In this document: piece after piece, positions 1-6,842 of the stretch
Layout of the letters: the number at the start of each line of letters is the position of its first letter
Numbering within the stretch: the stretch's first letter is position 1
Assembly (NCBI GenBank): GCA_905236085.1
Contig: CAJOOD010000041.1
Coordinates: 1 to 23,222 of the forward strand
Direction: 5' to 3'
Source of the DNA: an uncultured Bacilli bacterium
GTDB lineage: Bacteria > Bacillota_I > Bacilli_A > RFN20 > CAG-826
DNA: 23,222 nt
The notes under the pieces: generated by a model
Told to the model about the DNA's origin: nothing
Database searches by the model: none
The model's input: the letters and a program-made list of their open reading frames with translations, nothing else
Made by a program: the position numbers and the translations under genes

Positions 1-413
1 GCAGCATAGAATCTAGCAATATTCTTTTTCTCAGTAAGTGATAAATTCTTTTCTTTGTCAATATTGGTGGTTATCTTTAATAAAGTTTGGTAGCAGTTGT
101 TATTCACAAATTCCACGAATAAGTCTCTACCACCACTGGATAAAACACCATTTATGAAATTGATATTCTTTTCATAATAAGCATAAAAAATCTCTAAAAA
201 TTCATCTAAACTGCGCGAATCCTTAATCTTTTTTATTTCTTCGTTTAAAAATACCATGGTTAAAAGATCATAAACATCATGGAAGTGATAATAGAATGTT
301 TGTCGCCCAACTTTACATTTTTTGGTTAACATTGTCACGGTAATATCGGAGAGTGGCTTATTATCTGACATTAACTCTTTTAAGGCGGCGGCTAAGCGGT
401 ATTCGGTCTTCAT
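1..413 (-). CDS. TetR/AcrR-family transcriptional regulator (C-terminus beyond left edge)
   Basis: Only the first 137 codons are inside the window. Residues about 22-45 form a TetR-type helix-turn-helix with the family-typical end GRQTFYYHF, in which the recognition helix is followed by Tyr-Tyr-His-Phe. The remainder is helical and, at the cut edge (RFYA), resembles the C-terminal ligand domain of the DhaS-like TetR subgroup; this subgroup call is tentative. The start is fixed by an ATGA overlap with the psuG stop, so the gene is translationally coupled to psuG and is the last seen member of the ATPase-psuG-tetR operon. By family rule it probably binds an inverted repeat and represses its own operon; the 17-bp imperfect palindrome over the operon promoter (3786-3802) is the obvious candidate. 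The ligand is unknown. Confidence 0.85.
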   Translation of the reverse strand, partial: MKTEYRLAAALKELMSDNKPLSDITVTMLTKKCKVGRQTFYYHFHDVYDLLTMVFLNEEIKKIKDSRSLDEFLEIFYAYYEKNINFINGVLSSGGRDLFVEFVNNNCYQTLLKITTNIDKEKNLSLTEKKNIARFYA

Positions 414-1315
414 TTTAGTTTTGCATACTCCTTAGCGATATTAGCTCCCACTCGAGCGTTGTTTAACACTAATTGAATATTGGACTCTAAGGAATCTCCT
501 CCAGTGATTTCAGTGATTCTTCTTAATAAGAACGGAGTGGAATCTTTTCCATGTATTCCTAATTCATCCATTTCTTTAATTGCGTCTACGATGGCTTTAT
601 CAATAATTGTCTGATCCATTGCGTATTCTTCAGGGATTGGATTTGCGATTAAAATACCACCTTCTAGATTGTTGTCTCTTTTTTCTTTAATTACTTTTGC
701 AGCTTCTAAATATGAATCAAGTCTATATTCTAATTCAATGCCAGAATGTGGTGTATAGAAGGCTGGTAATTCGTTTGTCTTATAGCCTAAAACAGGTACG
801 CCTTTGGTTTCTAAATATTCCATAGTTAATGGTAAATCTAAAATAGATTTGCAGCCAGCACAAACGACAGTTACATCGGTTTTAGCTAATTCATCTAAAT
901 CCGCGGATATGTCAAATGTTTGCGGTGCTCCTCTATGGACTCCACCGACTCCACCAGTAACAAAGACTTCAATTCCCGCTTGTTTTGCTAAAATCATCGT
1001 CGCAGCGACTGTTGTCGCTCCCCATAATTTTTTCGCATATATGATAGGCAAATCTCTTCTAGATACTTTTTTAATTCCTTTGGTTTTACCAAATAATTCT
1101 ATTTCATCTTTGCTCATACCAATAATAGGAACGCCATCAATGACACCGATTGTTGCAGGAACCGCTCCTTGTTTTCTAATTTCTTCTTCAACTCTATATG
1201 CTGTTTCTACATTCTTAGGATAAGGCATTCCATGAGAAATAATCGTAGATTCTAAGGCCACGACAGGTGTGTTGTTTTTTAAAGCTTCTTGAACTTCTTT
1301 AGAAATCTTAATCAT
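410..1315 (-). CDS. psuG: Pseudouridine-5'-phosphate glycosidase
   Basis: The 301-residue protein matches the usual PsuG length and carries the family blocks ALESTIISHGMPYP (residues 20-33), TGGVGGVHRGA (120-130), a DISADL metal-site segment (135-140) and CAGCKSILD (152-160). By family alignment Glu22 and Lys156 correspond to the catalytic Glu and the Schiff-base Lys of E. coli PsuG. The enzyme reversibly splits the C-C glycosidic bond of pseudouridine 5'-phosphate to give uracil and ribose 5-phosphate, so it recycles pseudouridine from RNA turnover in the cytoplasm. It overlaps the upstream ATPase gene and the downstream tetR gene by 4 nt each (ATGA). The usual partner, the pseudouridine kinase PsuK, is not in the window; it may lie elsewhere or beyond the left edge. 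Confidence 0.95.
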   Translation of the reverse strand: MIKISKEVQEALKNNTPVVALESTIISHGMPYPKNVETAYRVEEEIRKQGAVPATIGVIDGVPIIGMSKDEIELFGKTKGIKKVSRRDLPIIYAKKLWGATTVAATMILAKQAGIEVFVTGGVGGVHRGAPQTFDISADLDELAKTDVTVVCAGCKSILDLPLTMEYLETKGVPVLGYKTNELPAFYTPHSGIELEYRLDSYLEAAKVIKEKRDNNLEGGILIANPIPEEYAMDQTIIDKAIVDAIKEMDELGIHGKDSTPFLLRRITEITGGDSLESNIQLVLNNARVGANIAKEYAKLK

Positions 1316-3756
1316 TTTTTCTTTTCCTCCTTTGGATAGGTCTGGAAGATTCTAATCATATTGATGATAAATAAGTAAATACCAATGATTCCCACTGCGA
1401 TAACAAACATTTCAACATAATTAAGCGGATCTAATTCTCTTGGATATACCATGAATAACTCCGAGAAATAAGGCTCTAATAGATACATTAAGCCAATACC
1501 CGCGGCAGTGAGGAACAAACACAGTCCAAATACAAATTTTCTATATTTAGAAAAAGGCGAACAAATCGTAAAGAAGTGAGCATAAGGAATTGTTGCAAGA
1601 AGGAGGGTACACATTGTAATAACGGTTTGATTATCGTAAACTGCGGTGTATAACCATCCTCCTGTTTGACCGATATACAAGAAATAAATCGCTCCTACCG
1701 CGACTAACACTGTTGTGGCACCAGGTAATGCTGATTTTAAAACGTTGGCTAAGAAGTGGCCTTTAATAATTTCAGCATTAGGCTCTAAGGATGAGAAGAA
1801 AGCGCCCACGCCAATAATTACGAATTCCCATAGATATAAATTATTGGTGTTGAACGGGAAGGCTGATCCGCCTGCAAGCTTAGTGATAATAAAGATTAAC
1901 GATAATGTGGCAGCAAAAGCGGTCTTAACCAAAAACAAAGATGATGTTCTTTTTAAATTGTTAACAATTCTTCTACCTTCCGCTACGACAGATGGCAATG
2001 AGCCAAAATTAGAATCTAACATAACTAATTGGGAAACGTTTTGTGCGGCTTGTGATCCGTTAGCCATAGTGATAGAACAATCGGCTTTTTTAAGCGCTAA
2101 GATGTCATTAACTCCATCTCCCGTCATAGCGACAACTTCTTTATTTTTCTTGTCTCCACTATTCTTAAATATATCAACCAATAAAGCCTTTTGTTCGGGT
2201 GTTACACGACCAAAAACCGTGTAATTCAAGGCTTTTTCTTTAATTTCTGCATCACTGAGGCCACTTAATGATATATATTTTTCTGCTCCGTCTATACCTA
2301 CTTTTCTAGCAATATGACTTACTGTTACAGGGTCGTCTCCAGATATCACACGAATCTTAACATCGTTTTCTTTAAACCAAGCAATTGTAGATGCTGCATC
2401 TTCTTTAATATGGTCTTGTAAGACTACTAAAGCAATTACATCAACTCTACCATTAATCTTTTTCCCTGTTTCTAAATTATGAGCTTTAGCTAACGCTAAG
2501 ACTCTATATCCTTGTGCGGCGTACTCAACAACTTTTCTATGAGCTTCTTCTTTATTAGTGGCGTCCATAAAATCCAAAGCACCTAAAGCAAAAGTGGCAT
2601 TAGGATAAGTGACAAAGGAATATTTGTTTTCACTAGCGAAAGGACATACATATTTAGGAGTTTGAGTTGCTTGATATGTAAATTCCTCTTTTAAGGCTTT
2701 TCCGGTCGCGTTATTATCGTGTGTGGCTTCTACATGGTTAGCCAATATCATTTCAATATCTGCTTTAGAATAATTGCCAATAACATCAACATTAACAACT
2801 TTCATTGTTCCATCAGTAATGGTTCCGGTTTTATCTAAACACAATATGGTGCTTCTTGCTAAGGCTTCGATAGAATATAATTCTTGCACTAATGTTCTTT
2901 TTTTGGCTAAAGACAAAACACCAACCGTAAATGTAACCGAACTTAATAGATATAATCCCGCTGGTATCATAGATACCAAAGAACCCGCTATTGGGCCAAT
3001 TGCTGTTTGAAAATTATTAATTAAATCGTTCCAATTTACTATCACTGATAATATAGCTACAGCAATAACCATTCCACCAATAATTTTGAACATCCAGTCT
3101 AAAGATTTTTTAACTTCTGATGTTGTGGCTTTTGTCTTTTTAGCGGCATCAGTTAATGTGTTAACATAATTATCTTTACCTACGTGATTAACTCTAACTT
3201 TTACAGTACCGCTTACCACATAAGAACCAGAATAGATTTGATCGCCTTCTTTTTTATAAACAACTTGAGATTCGCCAGTTAAAGCGGATTCATTTAATCC
3301 TACTTCACCGCTTACAATTATCGCATCAGCACATATTTGATTACCATTTTCCACAATCAATATATCATCTAAGACAATATCATCTACTTTTATAGTTAGT
3401 TCTTTTCCTTGTCTTATCACTCTAACTTCTGGTTGAGTAATAAGTTGAAGTTTGCTTAATAATCTTTTAGCTTTTAAATCTTGATAGATGCCAATAATTA
3501 GGTTAGCTAAATAAATAACAACAAAAAATAAAGAAGTGTACTTCTTACCAATAATTAAAAGCACAGCAATAATGAGCAGCAATATATTAAAAAAACTAAC
3601 TATATTTTTAAGGAATATCTCTTTATAAGATTTTCCTGCGGTTTTTTTAACATAATTAGTAAGGTGGTTATTTTTTCTATCTAGCACCTCTTCTAAGGTT
3701 AAACCTTTATCAGGGTCAACTTGTGTTGTGTTGGGAAGGACTTCTTTGTTTTCCAT
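1312..3756 (-). CDS. Cation-translocating P-type ATPase (HAD-IC family), substrate uncertain
   Basis: The 814-residue protein has all P-type ATPase hallmarks: a TGES actuator loop at 160-163, the phosphorylated Asp308 in DKTGTIT, and TGDGVND hinge residues at 545-551. Hydrophobic pairs lie near residues 52-92 and 222-280, with about six more segments after residue 605. No N-terminal heavy-metal (CxxC) domain or CPx motif is present, which argues against Cu/Zn/Cd pumps. The fourth membrane segment reads MIPAGLYLL where Ca2+ pumps usually have PEGL, so the normal cation-ligand Glu is Ala. The pattern recalls the poorly characterised bacterial group that includes mycobacterial CtpE; this is an inference from memory and Ca2+ or Mn2+ specificity is not shown. 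It is the first gene of the operon with psuG and tetR. No Shine-Dalgarno sequence precedes the ATG. Confidence 0.9.
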   Translation of the reverse strand: MENKEVLPNTTQVDPDKGLTLEEVLDRKNNHLTNYVKKTAGKSYKEIFLKNIVSFFNILLLIIAVLLIIGKKYTSLFFVVIYLANLIIGIYQDLKAKRLLSKLQLITQPEVRVIRQGKELTIKVDDIVLDDILIVENGNQICADAIIVSGEVGLNESALTGESQVVYKKEGDQIYSGSYVVSGTVKVRVNHVGKDNYVNTLTDAAKKTKATTSEVKKSLDWMFKIIGGMVIAVAILSVIVNWNDLINNFQTAIGPIAGSLVSMIPAGLYLLSSVTFTVGVLSLAKKRTLVQELYSIEALARSTILCLDKTGTITDGTMKVVNVDVIGNYSKADIEMILANHVEATHDNNATGKALKEEFTYQATQTPKYVCPFASENKYSFVTYPNATFALGALDFMDATNKEEAHRKVVEYAAQGYRVLALAKAHNLETGKKINGRVDVIALVVLQDHIKEDAASTIAWFKENDVKIRVISGDDPVTVSHIARKVGIDGAEKYISLSGLSDAEIKEKALNYTVFGRVTPEQKALLVDIFKNSGDKKNKEVVAMTGDGVNDILALKKADCSITMANGSQAAQNVSQLVMLDSNFGSLPSVVAEGRRIVNNLKRTSSLFLVKTAFAATLSLIFIITKLAGGSAFPFNTNNLYLWEFVIIGVGAFFSSLEPNAEIIKGHFLANVLKSALPGATTVLVAVGAIYFLYIGQTGGWLYTAVYDNQTVITMCTLLLATIPYAHFFTICSPFSKYRKFVFGLCLFLTAAGIGLMYLLEPYFSELFMVYPRELDPLNYVEMFVIAVGIIGIYLFIINMIRIFQTYPKEEKKK

Positions 3757-3765
3757 GATATTATA

Positions 3766-3794
3766 ATCATAGTCAAAATTGATATTTTAGACAA
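3766..3794 (-). promoter_or_regulatory. Putative promoter of the ATPase-psuG-tetR operon
   Basis: On the minus strand a TTGTCT -35 (3794-3789), a 17-nt spacer and a TATGAT -10 (3771-3766) lie just upstream of the ATPase ATG at 3756. Transcription would begin about 3759-3757, leaving almost no 5' leader, which fits the missing Shine-Dalgarno sequence. A second TATAAT at 3765-3760 is too close to the ATG to be the main -10 if the start codon is correct. Confidence 0.5.
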
Positions 3795-3811
3795 TGTCAA
3801 AATTATATTTT
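3772..3811. repeat. Two direct repeats, GTCAAAATTGATATTTT and GTCAAAATTATATTTT
   Basis: The copies lie at 3772-3788 and 3796-3811, 24 bp apart and identical apart from one inserted G. They flank and partly overlap the palindrome over the ATPase operon promoter. A 24-bp offset is just over two helical turns. They may be half-sites for a regulator or a chance AT-rich duplication. Confidence 0.5.
3786..3802. promoter_or_regulatory. Operator-like imperfect palindrome over the ATPase operon promoter
   Basis: TTTAGACAATGTCAAAA is an odd-length inverted repeat centred on A3794 with seven of eight arm positions paired; the inner GACA-A-TGTC is perfect. It covers the predicted -35 hexamer. Placement and form fit a TetR-family repressor site, and the operon encodes such a regulator. 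The link is inferred from position only. Confidence 0.5.
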
Positions 3812-3848
3812 GGTATCAATAAATAGAAATTGTAACTGTATAAGTAAC

Positions 3849-4307
3849 CTATTTGTTTCTTTTCTTTTTAAAATAGTTGGATACTAGAGTAGCACACTCA
3901 TCCTTGAGAACACCACCTGTAACTTCAGGATAATGGTTCAATTTAGCACTTTTATATAGGTTGAATTCTTCGTTTAAGGATCCACCTTTGATATCTGGAG
4001 CGCCATATATAACTCTTTTAATTCTTGAAGACGAAATTAAAGCCGCGCACATAGGACAAGGTTCAACAGTGACATATATTTCGCAATTAGGAATTCTCCA
4101 AGAATTTAATTTCTTACATGCTTTTCGTATGGCTTCTACTTCTGCGTGTGTTGTCGGGTCGTTTGTTTGTTCTCTCTTATTATGACCTCTAGCAATTATT
4201 TTGCCATCTAAAACCACTACCGCACCAATAGGTACTTCGTCTTGCTTTTCCGCTAATTTTGCTGCAGAAATGGCTTTTTTTATGTAAAATTCATCGTTTT
4301 TGCTCAT
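3849..4307 (-). CDS. tadA: tRNA-specific adenosine-34 deaminase
   Basis: The protein deaminates the wobble adenosine of tRNA-Arg(ACG) to inosine. It shows the cytidine/deoxycytidylate-deaminase zinc site: HAE at residues 54-56 (zinc His and catalytic Glu) and PCPMC at 83-87 (two zinc Cys), followed by the TadA-typical RVIYGAPD segment. I chose the ATG at 4307, giving 152 residues, rather than the in-frame ATG at 4331, because the latter lies inside the SRP RNA gene and would add eight residues (MCGGLFIN) before a normal TadA start. Neither start has a good Shine-Dalgarno sequence. The gene begins about 12 nt after the 3' end of the SRP RNA; tadA and the SRP RNA gene are also neighbours in B. 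subtilis, though there the order is tadA first. Confidence 0.93.
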   Translation of the reverse strand: MSKNDEFYIKKAISAAKLAEKQDEVPIGAVVVLDGKIIARGHNKREQTNDPTTHAEVEAIRKACKKLNSWRIPNCEIYVTVEPCPMCAALISSSRIKRVIYGAPDIKGGSLNEEFNLYKSAKLNHYPEVTGGVLKDECATLVSNYFKKKRNK

Positions 4308-4319
4308 ATTTATAAATAA

Positions 4320-4397
4320 ACCACCGCACATAGGAGAATACCTTAAGGCTGCTACATTCCTGTCCTGACCTGGTTCGATAACGACTATCGCGATGGC
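4320..4397 (-). ncRNA. ffs: Small bacterial SRP RNA (4.5S type)
   Basis: The minus strand contains the conserved SRP domain-IV motif CCAGGTCAGGAC followed by a GGAA tetraloop and GTAGCAGCC. The ends pair: CCATCGCG-ATAG at the 5' side (from 4396) pairs with CTAT-G-TGCGGTGG at the 3' side (ending 4321), with one bulged G and G-U wobbles. The length of about 77 nt is the minimal form without an Alu domain, as in mycoplasmas. The tetraloop stem is ACA-GGAA-TGT rather than the common TCC-GGAA-GGA, a change that keeps pairing. A TATAAT lies at 4409-4404, six bases before the predicted first G at 4397. The RNA binds Ffh and directs membrane-protein targeting. Confidence 0.93.
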
Positions 4398-4403
4398 ATT
4401 GTT

Positions 4404-4434
4404 ATTATATCAAATTGTTTTAATAGTTAAACAA
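4404..4434 (-). promoter_or_regulatory. Promoter of the SRP RNA
   Basis: The -10 is a perfect TATAAT (4409-4404) placed six bases before the predicted RNA 5' end at 4397. The -35 is weak: TTGTTT (4434-4429) at a 19-nt spacing overlaps the stop codon of the upstream gene. The -10 call is good and the -35 uncertain. Confidence 0.6.
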
Positions 4435-5061
4435 ATATTTTAATCCTTCAATGGCTAAATCGTTTACACCTTCGCCGGTAAAGGATTGATATTTATTGCT
4501 GGCTTTATTTAAGAACAAATAATAATCATATGGGTAGGTCTCGCTTGCAAAATTAATCCATTTGCTAAAGCCTAAAGAATTTGAGTAATTTAAATCTTCT
4601 TGGTCATAGATTTTAATCCCATATTTGATCCCAGAATATGAATAAATTTTTAGATTTACATTGTTAACATTGATTGTGGAAATCATCTCGTTATCAAGTT
4701 CATAGAAATAGTCTTTTAATTCTTCTTGCATTAGAGATAATTCGTTGCTGCATATAATTGCGTAATCAACAGGATAACCAAAACTTTGAAATAGAGTCCA
4801 CATATTGTCTAAGGATGTGTCGTATGGTTTGATGTCGAATACCTCAAGTCCATCGATAGCGTCTTCTATTTCACGATTAATATATTTTTCCACAGTGTTA
4901 CATTCTACAAATATTCCTAATTTCTTTTCTTCTGGTACTCTATTTATCGCATATACAACCGTATACCAAAACATCGTGGACAAAAAAGCGATAAGTATCA
5001 CAAAAGGAAACTTAGATTTAAAAAACCTTGCAAATCTATACCTTGTTAAACCCGCTTTCAT
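4420..5061 (-). CDS. Hypothetical membrane-anchored protein, extracytoplasmic domain
   Basis: I do not recognise this 213-residue protein. It begins with a basic stretch (MKAGLTRYRFARFFKSK), has one hydrophobic segment at about 19-39, and then a soluble region of about 170 residues that should lie outside the cell by the positive-inside rule. The soluble part opens with a beta strand (KKLGIFVEC) and includes alternating strands and helices ending in VDYAIICSNELSLM, faintly like a small solute-binding fold; this is only an impression. It overlaps the upstream two-helix membrane protein gene by 4 nt (ATGA), so the two are probably made together. Its last codons overlap the SRP RNA promoter. Confidence 0.75.
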   Translation of the reverse strand: MKAGLTRYRFARFFKSKFPFVILIAFLSTMFWYTVVYAINRVPEEKKLGIFVECNTVEKYINREIEDAIDGLEVFDIKPYDTSLDNMWTLFQSFGYPVDYAIICSNELSLMQEELKDYFYELDNEMISTINVNNVNLKIYSYSGIKYGIKIYDQEDLNYSNSLGFSKWINFASETYPYDYYLFLNKASNKYQSFTGEGVNDLAIEGLKYLFNY

Positions 5062-5537
5062 TTGTTATCCTCGATTTTTGTTATATAAGATTCATAAGTT
5101 TTTAACTTATATAGGTGATTTAATTTAAGTTGGTTTTTCTCGGTTAATTCAATATAGATGGCTTTTTCTCTCCCGTCAGTATTTAAAACATATTGTTTAC
5201 AAGGAACACCTTTATAAACGATGATAAGGGGCTTTTCTATTACTACACCAACTTCTTCTATTTCTTCCTCTTTTTCATTTAACCATTTTCTAATTAAATT
5301 TCGATAATATCTCGCTGGTAGGATTGCTTCTCTTATCATCAACCACACAAAAGTTAAATAGACAAAAGTAGCAATAGCTAAAAACCAGGTATACATGAAT
5401 TGTTGTCTTCTGGTTTGAAAAATTAATAGTAAAGTAATAGCCACCGCAACAAGAACTGTAGCTATAGCGACAATAATATAGTCTATGACTATACTTTTCT
5501 TAACTTTCTTTAATTTTTCTTCGCTAAATATTTCCAT
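5058..5537 (-). CDS. Hypothetical protein with two membrane helices
   Basis: This 159-residue protein is not recognised. It has two hydrophobic helices at about 16-40 and 46-69 joined by a short basic turn (QTRRQQ), then an acidic stretch (EKEEEIEE, about 88-95) and a C-terminal region with alternating strand-like residues. The charge pattern puts the C-terminal domain in the cytoplasm only if both helices cross and return; this is a prediction. The stop overlaps the start of the next gene by 4 nt, and the start lies 2 nt after the stop of the 83-residue beta-repeat gene, so the three form one transcription unit. Confidence 0.75.
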   Translation of the reverse strand: MEIFSEEKLKKVKKSIVIDYIIVAIATVLVAVAITLLLIFQTRRQQFMYTWFLAIATFVYLTFVWLMIREAILPARYYRNLIRKWLNEKEEEIEEVGVVIEKPLIIVYKGVPCKQYVLNTDGREKAIYIELTEKNQLKLNHLYKLKTYESYITKIEDNK

Positions 5538-5539
5538 AA

Positions 5540-5791
5540 TTATCTCTTAGCAAAAGAACGATTGAAGACAAAGTTGTTGCCTCCATCGATATAACCAACT
5601 TCTCTGTCATTGATAACAATTGTACCATCATCATCAATATATCCAACTTTTTTATCACCCATAGATATTTCACCATAATCAGTGATTTCGGCAAATTTTT
5701 GTCCGTTGATATATAAGATGTTTTGTCCGATATAACCAACGTGGTCATTGTTGATATAAATGTTTTTGCCAAAGCAATCAATTATTAGCAT
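5540..5791 (-). CDS. Small beta-repeat protein (VGYI repeats), function unknown
   Basis: The 83-residue protein is built from about five copies of a roughly 15-residue unit with the pattern I-x-I-N-x-x-x-VGYI-D/G. Clear VGYI copies lie at 18-21, 49-52 and 65-68; a diverged unit (KFAEI) sits between, and a partial unit closes the protein. Such repeats suggest stacked beta hairpins, with turns at the Asp/Gly-rich ends. It has no signal peptide and no membrane helix. The start is 2 nt after the glmU stop and a GGCGGAG Shine-Dalgarno-like run lies within the end of glmU. Another frame is also open over much of this stretch, but the repeat pattern and the start position favour this frame. No function can be assigned. 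Confidence 0.75.
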   Translation of the reverse strand: MLIIDCFGKNIYINNDHVGYIGQNILYINGQKFAEITDYGEISMGDKKVGYIDDDGTIVINDREVGYIDGGNNFVFNRSFAKR

Positions 5792-5793
5792 AA

Positions 5794-6831
5794 TTAGTCT
5801 CCGCCTTTGATAACTTTGTTATCTTTAATGTGGGCATAAGGTCCAATTTCTTGATTATCACCTATTTTTGAATTAGTAATATAAGAGAACACTATTTTGT
5901 TGTGACTGCCTAATTCCACATTTTCTAGATATGTATTAGGTCCAATATTGTTGCCTTTACCAATTTTGCATTTACCTAATATAGTGGTGTTTGGGGATAT
6001 AATGGTATCCGCTTCAATTTGAGCATCAGGAGAAATAAAAGCGGTTCTTAAATCTTCAATAGTTACACCATCCATCATCAACTGAGTGTTAACTCTTCTT
6101 CTAATAACATTGCTGGCGTGTGCTAGTTGGGATCTATCATTAATAGAATAAGCTTCAGAATTATCAGCAAGAATAAATCCATCCACTCTTAAGCCATCAG
6201 AAATCATATCTTCAAATATCGAAATCAAAGAAAATTCCCCGTTTTCGCGGTCTTTTTTGAGTTTTGGAATATAATTATGTAAATGTTTAGCTTTAACAAT
6301 ATAGGCACCAACTTCGACTTCTGTAGTTAGATAACCTCCATTAGATTCTTCTTTGAAATCGTTGACTCTAATGATTTCGTTGGTCTTATCATCTCTAACA
6401 ACTCTATTTTGTCCTCTTGGCTCAGTCACAATCGCAGTTAATAATGTGGCGTCACATTTGTTCTTAGCGTGATGATGCGACATCTTTTCTAAAGTCTCGC
6501 TTTGAATTAAAGGTACATCACCATATATTACTAATATGTCGCTGTCATCTTCTGGTAAGGATTCTAACACCTGTTTAATCGCATCTCCGGTTCCTAATTG
6601 TTTTTCTTGAACAACAATTTCGTATTCTTCGGAGAATTTAGCGATGGTGTTGTCTTTACCAACACCCGCAACAAGAACGGTTTTATCAAAATTTAAAGGT
6701 TTAATCGCATCTAAAACATAACCTACGATAGGTTTGCCTAAGATTGGATAACACACTTTGTTATAAATGTGTTCTGTTGAATTCATTCTAGCGCCGTTAC
6801 CCGCGGCTAATACAATCGCAATTTTTTGCAT
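5794..6831 (-). CDS. GlmU-like UDP-GlcNAc pyrophosphorylase lacking the acetyltransferase site
   Basis: Residues 1 to about 225 are a GlmU-type nucleotidyltransferase domain: LAAGNGARMNS (8-18), NKVCYPILGKP (24-34), QLGTGDA (78-84) and YGDVPLI (103-109). It should form UDP-GlcNAc from GlcNAc-1-phosphate and UTP. Residues about 255-340 are the start of a left-handed beta helix (hexapeptide repeats such as IGKGNNIGPNT). Full GlmU is about 450-460 residues; this one stops at 345, just after IGPYAHIKD, the place where GlmU normally has ARLRPG. The Arg, Lys, His, Tyr and Asn residues of the acetyltransferase site are therefore absent. The next gene starts 2 nt later and shows no remnant of the missing part. 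An AAAGGAGG sequence precedes the ATG. Confidence 0.9.
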   Translation of the reverse strand: MQKIAIVLAAGNGARMNSTEHIYNKVCYPILGKPIVGYVLDAIKPLNFDKTVLVAGVGKDNTIAKFSEEYEIVVQEKQLGTGDAIKQVLESLPEDDSDILVIYGDVPLIQSETLEKMSHHHAKNKCDATLLTAIVTEPRGQNRVVRDDKTNEIIRVNDFKEESNGGYLTTEVEVGAYIVKAKHLHNYIPKLKKDRENGEFSLISIFEDMISDGLRVDGFILADNSEAYSINDRSQLAHASNVIRRRVNTQLMMDGVTIEDLRTAFISPDAQIEADTIISPNTTILGKCKIGKGNNIGPNTYLENVELGSHNKIVFSYITNSKIGDNQEIGPYAHIKDNKVIKGGD

Positions 6832-6842
6832 ATAAACCTCCT

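Noticed and set aside
4308..4331. Upstream ATG of tadA giving eight extra residues
   Set aside because: These codons lie inside the SRP RNA and do not resemble a TadA N-terminus.
5524..5781. Open frame overlapping the beta-repeat gene
   Set aside because: It lacks the regular repeat pattern, begins without a ribosome site and overlaps the start of the next real gene; the frame 5540-5791 fits the operon spacing better.
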